Part shown: positions 45,659 through 51,812 of the stretch, one piece after another | Numbering within the stretch: the first letter of the stretch is position 1 | Layout of the letters: the number at the start of each line of letters is the position of its first letter | Assembly (NCBI GenBank): GCA_021846505.1 | Contig: JAJZWV010000019.1 | Coordinates: 1-51,812, forward strand | DNA from: Bacillota bacterium | Lineage (GTDB): Bacteria > Bacillota > Sulfobacillia > Sulfobacillales > JAIMBI01 | Length of the DNA stretch: 51,812 nt | Direction of reading: 5' to 3' | The notes under the pieces: model-generated | What the model was told of the DNA's origin: nothing | Seen by the model: the letters and a program-made list of their open reading frames with translations, nothing else | The model's database searches: none | Translations under genes and position numbers: made by a program

Positions 45659-45777
45659 ACAACGGAGGCGGAGGATCTTCCGGCGGGTCTGTGCAATATC
45701 CCCGAAGGATTCCGAGCGAGGAGGGGCCGAGGCGACAGAAAGCGGCCTGCTACAGGCGTTCAGATAGGCCGCCCACA

Positions 45778-46392
45778 AATGCGGCCGGGCATCGCGGCCG
45801 CCTGTTCCGCCTGGTGCGCGACATGCCCTACCGGCGGCCGTCGGGCATCGGCCCACCGGCCGCGGTGGAGGAGTGGTGCGGCACCTGCTCCACCACGCAC
45901 GCGCCGCTGCAGGCGCTGTTCGGGGCCGCGGGGATTCCGTCGCGCCTCATGATCGCCACCGATTCGTATCGGTGGATGCGCAGCGCATCGCCGCCGGCCA
46001 TCGCGGCGCTATAGGCCAATGGCCCGATTCCGGATGGGCACACCTTCCTAGAGGTGTGGGCCGGTGAGGCGTGGCTGCCCCTGGACGCTACCTGGCCGCT
46101 GGCGGGGGAGATCCTCGGCTTCGCCGCCCATCCCGAGGGGGTGCCCGGCGAGGCGCACCGGGTGGCGTGTGTGGAGCCTTTTCGATTGTGGGCGGTGCCG
46201 CCCGCCGCGGACCCGCGCGCCTACAAGGGGGCGGTGGTGCGGAGCAGGCTCGGCGGCGACCGCCTGCGGCGCGAGCGGCTCATCGCTCGCCTGGGCGACG
46301 TGCCGCGCGAGGCCGGCTCCATGAAATTGGCGGCACGGGCAGGCCGCGGCCTGGCTTGTGCGGCCGGCCCAGGCATGTTTCCCGTGAAGTGA
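45778..46392 (+). pseudogene. Transglutaminase-like protein, interrupted by in-frame TAG
   Basis: One frame encodes a transglutaminase-like thiol-hydrolase fold with a visible Cys-His-Asp triad: Cys in WCGTCSTTHAPLQALF, His in DGHTFLEVW and Asp in WLPLDATWP. Between the Cys and His blocks the frame is broken by TAG at 46012-46014, after SASPPAIAAL; the same frame then resumes with ANGPIPDGHTFLEV. No proper start is seen, and the sequence before 45778 suggests another lesion. The specific substrate is unknown. Decay is the simplest reading, since a related gene at 47822 also carries frameshifts. The short 46393-46490 gap has a TACAAT (46466-46471) before the ATPase gene. Confidence 0.65.
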
Positions 46393-46490
46393 ATCAGCCG
46401 GACACCCGCGAGCTTACGCCACTCGTCCACCAGTTTTTCGGTGTGAATGCACCATAAAATCGGTGTACAATGATTGAGAGGAGGCGCGGG

Positions 46491-47609
46491 GTGGCGGATG
46501 ACGCGCTGTTCCCCATCGGGGTGCCCGCGGGGGAGGGCCACGTGGTGGACCGTGAGGACTTTGTGGAGTCACTCACGCAGCAGCTGAGCGACCGGGTCAG
46601 CGTCGTGCTGTCGGCGCCGCGGCGCACGGGGAAAACGTCGGTGGCGCTGGAGGTGCTCCGGCGCCTCAACAGCGCGGGCGTGCACACGGCCGCCATTGAC
46701 CTGGCGGGCGTGCTGTCGCTCGAGGAGTTTGCGGATGGGCTGTCCGCGGAGTGTCTGCGGAATCTGCCCCTGGTCGGGCGGCTGTCGCGAGCGATCGGCC
46801 GTAGCTGGCGCGAGTTGCTGGCGCGGCCAGAAATCCGCCTGCGGCTGCACGACCTGGAGCTGGCGGCATCGCTCCGTGATTGGGAGGACGCCGATCCTTG
46901 GCAGAAGGTGAACTTAGCCCTGGCGCTGCCCGAGCTCATTGGCGAGCGCACCGGGCGCCGATTCGTCGTGATGATGGACGAGTTTCAACTGGTGCGCGAC
47001 TTAGGCGCGGCCGCGCTCCTGCGCCGCATGCGCAGTGTGTTCCAGCTGCAGCAGCACACCGCTTTCTTGTTTTTGGGCAGCCAAGGGAGCCTCATGCACC
47101 AGCTGTTTGAATCCGCCCGCGAGCCGTTTTTTCGCTACGCCGTGGGGCAGCCGCTGCCGCCGGTTCCCGACCCGGCCTGGCGCAAGTACATCCGCGAGCG
47201 GCTCGCGTCCAGAAACCGCCGCATCGGCGAGGACGCGCTGGACGCGATGCTGGACGCGACGGGCGGCCACCCCTACGACACCATGGAGGTGGCTTACTAC
47301 ACGCACCTGCTGGCACGGGAGCGGCCAGATCCCATCGATCGGGCCTGCGTGCTGGCGGCCGTCGACCAGACCGAAGATTTGCTGCAGGCGGTGTTCCAGG
47401 CGGAGATCGAGGCGCTGGGGCCCAAGGCCCGCTTGGTGCTGGGGCGCCTGGCGCACGCCCGGCCCGTGTACACGGCTGAGGACCGCTCGCAGTCCGCTCT
47501 TCGCGCGGCCGTGCGGGAGCTGCTCCAAGCCGGCGTGCTGGTGCGGCACGGGCGAGGGCGCTATGCATTTGGCGAGCCCATGCTGGCGCGGCACTTGCGC
47601 AGAACCTGA
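46491..47609 (+). CDS. AAA/STAND-type ATPase with C-terminal winged-helix-like domain
   Basis: An archaeal-ATPase-like P-loop protein. GTG 46491, spaced 6 nt from AGGAGG (46479-46484), gives 372 residues; ATG 46470 is upstream of that site. Walker A is APRRTGKT (42-49), Walker B is FVVMMDEFQ, a sensor-1-like FLFLGSQGSLM follows, and the C-terminal 60 residues (RLAHARPVYTAED...LLQAGVLVRHGRGRYAFGEPMLARHLRR) look like a winged helix. Such proteins often act as switch ATPases in signalling, defence or mobile islands; the function here is unknown. It is intact, flanked on both sides by broken transglutaminase-like genes. Confidence 0.8.
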   Translation: MADDALFPIGVPAGEGHVVDREDFVESLTQQLSDRVSVVLSAPRRTGKTSVALEVLRRLNSAGVHTAAIDLAGVLSLEEFADGLSAECLRNLPLVGRLSRAIGRSWRELLARPEIRLRLHDLELAASLRDWEDADPWQKVNLALALPELIGERTGRRFVVMMDEFQLVRDLGAAALLRRMRSVFQLQQHTAFLFLGSQGSLMHQLFESAREPFFRYAVGQPLPPVPDPAWRKYIRERLASRNRRIGEDALDAMLDATGGHPYDTMEVAYYTHLLARERPDPIDRACVLAAVDQTEDLLQAVFQAEIEALGPKARLVLGRLAHARPVYTAEDRSQSALRAAVRELLQAGVLVRHGRGRYAFGEPMLARHLRRT

Positions 47610-47642
47610 GACGCGGCCCGACCGCGGCGGGGAGCGAGGTGA

Positions 47643-47666
47643 GCCAGGCGGCCCTAAGCGCCTGGC
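47643..47666 (+). terminator. 8-bp hairpin after the ATPase gene
   Basis: GCCAGGCG (47643-47650) and CGCCTGGC (47659-47666) form a perfect stem with an 8-nt loop, 34 nt after the ATPase stop. There is no T-tract, as with the other terminators of this window. 47667-47821 holds no gene. Confidence 0.5.
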
Positions 47667-47821
47667 GGGATCTGTGCCGCGGCGCGCCGCGCGGGCGGCC
47701 GTAGGGCGCACAGACGCTCCGGGCCAAGATCCCCACGCCGATCCTGATCCTCAGATCAAGGCGGCCTGCCCCGCCATCGTGCACGCTGGATGCGATGGGG
47801 AGTGCAAAGGAGTGGTGGCCG

Positions 47822-48975
47822 ATGAGCCCGTGGGACCGGCGGCGGCAGTGGCATCTCACCGACCATCAGCACATGGAGCAGAGCCCGGCGTGGGCGGCGT
47901 ACCGGTGGGAGCCGGATCCATAGCTCAGGCGGCGCCTCAGGGAAGCCACCGGGATCGAACCTGTGCTGGCGGCGCTGCCCGATGATTGGGAGAAGCTGTT
48001 GGCGCTGATGAACTTTGTGCATGGGGTATCCGAGCATCAGGGCTGGCAGGAGGCGCCGGGCCTGAGCGCGCTCCCCCTGCTGGCCATGGCACGGACGAGG
48101 GAGGTGGTGTTCCGGTGCGTGGACTTTGCCCATCTCCTGCAGCAGGTTGCTCCGCCTTCGGGTATGCCGCCCGGGTGATGGGGCTCCGCCGCGCCGGCTC
48201 GGACGATGGCCTGGGACGCGGGCACGTGGTGGTGGACGTGTGGAGTCCCGCGCACGAAAAGTGGGTCATGCTGGATCCGCAGTTCAACAGGTACTACCGC
48301 GACCGCGCGGGGCGTGTGCTGGCGCCGTGGGAGATTGCGGACCGCGTGCACGCGGGGCACTTTGGCGACCTGGTGCTGAGCGGGGAGGCCGAGCTGGCCG
48401 CGGAGTACACCGGCCATGAGGCCCAGAAAACACCGACGTAAGCCAAATCGAGGTGCCCGAGGGATTTGACCGGGGCGAGGCGTGGCGGTCGCTGCCGGCG
48501 CAGGGCGGCTTTGCCGGCTTCCTGCGATTCTGGCAGGAGTATTACTGGGAGTTGGTGTACCGCACTCACTATGCCTTGACGCGGCCCGCGCCGCGGGATG
48601 GGGGCGAAGGTGCCGATGTGCCGCTCGACTACCATCGGCCGGGCGACCTGCCGCCCCTCTTGTTTCAGCGGATGCCGCAGTAGGTGCGCTTTACCACCGA
48701 TCGGTCGCGGGTGGACGTGCCCTTGGAAGGGGCGGAGCTGCAGTGGGCGCCGCGCCAGGTCCCGGCCGATGCGCCGCTGGCCGACACCCGCCGGCTGGAC
48801 GTGGTGCTGCGCCACTCCATGCCGTGGTTTGACCACTATGAGGTGTCGCAGAGCGGGAGCCCCTGGCGCCCGCACCACGGCCGCCAGCTCGCGGTGCGGC
48901 TCTCGGCGGGGGCGAATCCGCTGGCGGTGCGGGCGGTGAACGACTTGGGCCGTCGCCGTGCCGGAGGCGCGGCTG
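47822..48975 (+). pseudogene. Second transglutaminase-like gene (copy A), broken
   Basis: The track begins at ATG 47822 (MSPWDRRRQWHL) and is cut by TAG at 47921-47923. It continues in the same frame through LPDDWEKLLALMNFVHG and the active-site block VFRCVDFAHLLQQ, then shifts frame near 48150 into YAARVMGLRRAG, GRGHVVVDVW (His) and MLDPQFN (Asp). It shifts again near 48440 into IEVPEGFDRGEAWR and meets a TAG at 48681-48683, after which the frame continues to about 48975 (a beta-rich domain, LPLEGAELQWAP-like). A Cys-His-Asp triad is visible, so the parent gene was a transglutaminase-like protein with an extra C-terminal domain. A diverged copy lies at 50133. Confidence 0.7.
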
Positions 48976-48978
48976 GCT

Positions 48979-49584
48979 TTAGTCGTCAACTGACTCGGGC
49001 CCGCGGGCCGCGCTGATTTCGTCCAGCGTTTGCTCAAAGGCGCCCGCAAACGTGTCCAGGAAGTAGCGCACCTCAGCCATGTCCATGGCGTCCAGGGCGG
49101 CGGCGCACTGCTCCTTGGCGACCGCAAACTCGCGGTTGCCGGCCATGACTTCGAATGAGCACTTCAAGTAGGCGTCTAGGCGGTCCGCCGCCTTGATCCA
49201 CACCTGGACCGACGCGGGCGGCTCCTCCAGCCACGGGACGTACGCCGGGCGCAGCGCTTCGGGAATCATGGCGGCCAGCTGGGCGGCGGCTTCCTGCTCA
49301 ATCTCGCGAAAGTGGTGCAGGATGTCGGCGTTGTGGTGCTTGACGGGCGTGGGGATGTCGCCGGTCAGCACTTCCGCGGCATCGTGAAACAGGGCCGCCG
49401 CCACTACGTCTTGCACTGGCACGTCCTTGTGGTAGACGGTGTGGGCAATGTGGCACAGCGCATGGGCCAGCACCGCCACATGAAACGAGTGCTCGGCCAC
49501 ATTCTCGGGGTGGGTGTTGCGCATCAGGCTCCAGCGCTGGATGTACTGCAGCCGATAGATATAGGCCAAAAATGGGCTCGGCAT
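48979..49584 (-). CDS. yfbR: YfbR-like HD-domain 5'-deoxynucleotidase
   Basis: YfbR enzymes dephosphorylate deoxyribonucleoside 5'-monophosphates using a divalent metal. The 201-residue protein shows IQRWSLMRN with the specificity Arg17-Trp18, ENVAEHSFHVAVLAHAL (His32), the HD pair His67-Asp68 in ALFHDAAEVLTGDIPTP, and the last metal ligand in KAADRLDAYLK. ATG 49584 follows AAAGGACA. It is intact and full length. Its 3' end abuts the end of copy A, so that pseudogene appears truncated there. A TACAAT on this strand near 49669-49674 is a possible -10. Confidence 0.93.
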   Translation of the reverse strand: MPSPFLAYIYRLQYIQRWSLMRNTHPENVAEHSFHVAVLAHALCHIAHTVYHKDVPVQDVVAAALFHDAAEVLTGDIPTPVKHHNADILHHFREIEQEAAAQLAAMIPEALRPAYVPWLEEPPASVQVWIKAADRLDAYLKCSFEVMAGNREFAVAKEQCAAALDAMDMAEVRYFLDTFAGAFEQTLDEISAARGPESVDD

Positions 49585-50132
49585 GGCTTGTCCTTTCGTG
49601 CCGCTAGGTGCGGTGCTCCGTCTGGAATGCGGGCGCGCAGCCCAGTGCCCGCACGCGATGCGCTTTATTGTAAGACAGTTCGCTCGGGCTGTGGCGGTGG
49701 AGTGAGGCGGACCGAGCCTGCGCGAGAGGCGCGCCCCCTAGAGCAAGCCCCGCGCGGTGCTGGCCGCGACCGGGGGGGAGGCCCCACTCACTGCCGGTGG
49801 AGTACGACTAGAGTGCTCCGTGGAGAGTGGCGCGCCCGGTGGCGCTGGGCGGCAGCACCGATGCCGGAACGGCGTTCCCTCAGCTGGCATCAGAGTGAAT
49901 CCGTCTCGAGCAAAAAACCTTCCCTCGTGCGGCCCCACTGTTCATGCCTTTCGGCGGCCGGCGCGGCCATGGGCTTCTCCTCATCAACGGGGCAAGAACC
50001 CGAGGCGATCTTGTGCACCCGGATTGCAGGGCGTTAGAGACGCGCTGCCCAACACTGATCCGGAGATCAATGCGGGCCGCTCCCCGATTGCGCATGCTGG
50101 GTGAGCGTTGGGGTGCGCAGGCGTGCCGGCCG
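49585..50132. other. Gap with no recognisable gene
   Basis: No protein gene is supported. A 13-bp palindrome GGAAC-GGC-GTTCC lies at 49866-49878. From about 50020 the sequence aligns by eye with the DNA before copy A (from about 47703), for example ACTGATCCGGAGATCAATGC against CCTGATCCTCAGATCAAGGC, so the duplicated unit begins before the coding part. Confidence 0.45.
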
Positions 50133-50640
50133 ATGAGCCCGATGGACCGCTGGCGCGAGTGGCCTCTGACGGAATCTGCACCGGGAGCAAGCCCACGCGG
50201 GCGGCGCATCGAGGGGAGCCGGACAAGGACCCGAGGCCCGCCGGCGAGGCGCCGCCGAGATCGGATCGGCGCTGCCTGATGAGTGGGATCAGCTCCTGGA
50301 GCGCCTGAACGCGAGGCGGCCGATCATTAGAGCGGGGAGGAGGCGCCGGACTTGAGCGAGCTGCCGCTGGCGGCCACGGCACTTTCGGGGGAGGAAGTGT
50401 CCCGGCGTGTGGCACTCCTCTTTTCCTGCAGCAGGAGTAGGCACGTTCGGCGACGCCGCCCGGGTGGTGGGCCTCCGCCGCGCTGGCTCAGGCGACAGCC
50501 TGGGCCGCGGGCACCTGGCGGTGGACGTGTGGACCCGCCGCAGGGCGAACGTGCGGCGGGATCCGCAGTTCAACATGCACGGCCTCGTAAAGGATTCCGC
50601 TGTCCTGAAGGGGTCTGAAGTGGGTTCCCCGGGGCGGCAA
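50133..50640 (+). pseudogene. Degraded paralogue of copy A (copy B)
   Basis: This is a diverged second copy of the gene at 47822. It starts ATGAGCCCGATGGACCGC, against ATGAGCCCGTGGGACCGG in copy A, and keeps the block FGDAARVVGLRRAGSGDSLG then GRGHLAVDVW and RRDPQFNMHG (His and Asp positions). The central part is heavily shuffled by indels and the Cys block is not recognisable. It ends much earlier than copy A, lacking the C-terminal domain. No intact product can be made. It shows that the transglutaminase-like unit was duplicated and then lost. Confidence 0.65.
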
Positions 50641-50758
50641 GCCCGTGCGGCCTTGCTGACGGCCCGGCACCGCTCGGCGGTCAACAAATTTGGGACAATG
50701 GGTTGGAGAGCGGCCACACCGCTCGGGGGGCAACGGCAGCGCCAGGGAGGGATTCGGA

Positions 50759-51688
50759 ATGCTTGCCATTGAGAAGTATGACTTGCAAGTCGCGGTCTCG
50801 CCCCCGTCGCGTGCTGCGATGCCTGATGCGCCTGGACGAATCGCGGTGCGGGGCACTCTCCATTTCCACAACCGGGGCCGCCAGGCGGTCCACTCTGTGT
50901 CCTGGCTTCTCTACCGGCTCCTCACGGTGTCAGAGGTTGCCGATGGGGCAGGCCGGCGGGCCGTGCACTTTTGCCAGCGCGTGCAGTCCCTCCGCGACTG
51001 GCCCAGCATCCAGGTGAACTGCGTCCAGGTGTCCTGCAGCCCACCGGTTGCCTCGGGGGAGATGCTGGCCCTGAACCTGGCGTACAGCGGCCCCGTCGTG
51101 GGATATCGGGAGGCGTTCCCCTATGTTCACGACGCGGTCGAGCGAGATCGGACACTCCTGAGGCGGGAGGTGCTGTGGTATCCCGTCTCAGGATTCCCGA
51201 CGTGGGCGACGTACACTGGGGCGTGGCAGCCCCGGGCATTTGATGTGACCATGACTCTGCCCTCCGACTGGTGGGGATGCCTGTTGCCTGGCAGCACGGT
51301 GCGCGATGGCCCGGGTATCTGGCGGTGGCAGGCCTGCAGTCCCGGCGCGGTTCTCGTGGCCGGACGCTATGCTCCGCCCGCGGCAAACACGGGCGAGCCC
51401 TGCACGGTCCGGGCCTTCACGGGGCAGGGCGCTTGGGCGTCGCACGTGCAGGAGGCCGCGGGCCTTGCGGTGGAGCGGCTGACGCCTCTGATCGGACCAA
51501 GCCCGCGGGCTGGCGACCCGTGGCAGATCATCGAAGTGCCGGATCACTGGGGGTCCGAGGCAATGGCGGGGGCGGTGCTGATGGAGCACCACGCGAACCC
51601 TGCCCGCGTGATCCGCGAAACCGTGCACGAGGTCGCCCATCGGTGGGCTTTAGGGGCGGATCCGCATCGATTTTGCGATGAGAGCCTA
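50759..51688 (+). pseudogene. M1-type metallopeptidase-like gene, interrupted by an IS
   Basis: ATG 50759, with GGGAGGGA 6-7 nt before, opens an intact frame for about 310 residues. An N-terminal beta-rich domain (GTLHFHNRG) and a middle region lead to a catalytic block like that of M1 aminopeptidases: EVPDHWGSEAMAG, then HEVAHRWA (zinc His-Glu-His) and CDESL with the probable third zinc ligand 13 residues later, shorter than the usual 18. Translation then runs into the IS630 end and stops after V-S at 51697. The missing C-terminal part would lie beyond the element, outside the window. A membrane-linked peptidase is possible but not shown. Confidence 0.7.
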
Positions 51689-51812
51689 GTGTCCTGAATT
51701 GCTAATTCGCTTGCAATAGTTTGCGAGGGCCGCGAGGATTTGGTCGGCCGTCTTCACCCAGACATAGGGCCGGGGATGGTCATTCCACGCCGCGATCCAC
51801 GCCCGGATGTCC
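51686..51812 (-). CDS. IS630-family transposase, C-terminal fragment
   Basis: The minus-strand frame from 51811 gives 41 residues ending at TAG 51688-51686. It contains the family C-terminal pattern IAAWNDHPRPYVWVKTADQI and ends in KRISNSGH. The DDE catalytic residues lie upstream, beyond the window. The reading frame is open to the edge, so nothing indicates that it is broken here. Confidence 0.85.
   Translation of the reverse strand, partial: DIRAWIAAWNDHPRPYVWVKTADQILAALANYCKRISNSGH
51687..51812. mobile_element. IS630-family element, one end, running off the window
   Basis: The element begins at the TA dinucleotide 51687-51688 (IS630 family elements insert at TA and duplicate it). Its end sequence GTGTCCTGAATTGC follows at once, and the transposase reads inward on the minus strand. 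Only 126 bp are in the window. It interrupts the M1-like gene. Confidence 0.8.

Noticed and set aside
46443-46460. Second Rex-like half site (TGTGAATGCACC) before the ATPase gene
   Set aside because: Only the left arm matches; the right arm CACA is absent.
49866-49878. GGAACGGCGTTCC palindrome as a LexA box
   Set aside because: The GAAC/GTTC arms are separated by 3 bases instead of 4, and it is not close to a supported start.

Overview
The window is about 52 kb of high-GC DNA, probably chromosome of a high-GC Bacillota (Firmicutes) lineage; something near Sulfobacillus, Thermaerobacter or Symbiobacterium is my best inference, with no species call possible. The basis is gene content: rapZ-yvcK-whiA, cdaA-cdaR-glmM-glmS with a glmS self-cleaving riboswitch, a YtpB-type (DUF2600) terpene synthase, Rex, a heptaprenyl-type prenyl synthase, a Gram-positive SOS box, strong AGGAGG ribosome binding sites, and common GTG and TTG starts.

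Layout. 1-9.4 kb: an SOS-type promoter, then a tight forward cluster uvrB-uvrA-uvrC (overlapping genes), a small holin-like membrane protein, a HAD phosphatase and a YtpB-like synthase, closed by a 14-bp hairpin. 9.5-10.5 kb: a reverse-strand secreted Ala/Ser/His-rich protein. 10.6-13.7 kb: rapZ-yvcK-whiA. 13.7-14.8 kb: a frameshifted reverse-strand secreted-protein pseudogene. 15.1-30.9 kb: one long forward transcription unit, nuoA to nuoN (all 14 complex I genes including the NADH-input module nuoEFG), then a polyprenyl diphosphate synthase and rex. A Rex-like operator lies at the predicted nuo start site, so the last gene may control the whole unit. 31-38.3 kb: reverse genes for a Rieske fusion protein, a YgjP-type metallopeptidase and an FMN glutamate-synthase-like protein; a forward FAD oxidoreductase; and a reverse UbiB/ABC1 kinase. 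The last two converge on one shared CTAG. 38.3-43.6 kb: cdaA-cdaR-glmM, the glmS ribozyme and glmS.

43.6-51.8 kb is accessory and decaying. It holds an AT-rich fragment of a DUF4411 PIN-like toxin, an intact EamA transporter, a transglutaminase-like pseudogene with an in-frame TAG, an intact AAA/STAND-type ATPase, two diverged copies of a second transglutaminase-like gene (both broken), an intact YfbR-type nucleotidase, and an M1-peptidase-like gene cut at its zinc site by an IS630-family element that runs off the window.

How the genes work together. Complex I passes NADH electrons to quinone, the prenyl synthase supplies the quinone tail (and possibly the C35 substrate of the YtpB-like enzyme), and Rex senses NADH/NAD+. 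c-di-AMP synthesis (cdaA/cdaR) sits with GlmM and GlmS, which make cell-wall amino sugars, and the ribozyme gives GlcN6P feedback. The core 43 kb is intact apart from one pseudogene, so the lesions clustered in the last 8 kb look like real decay rather than sequencing error.
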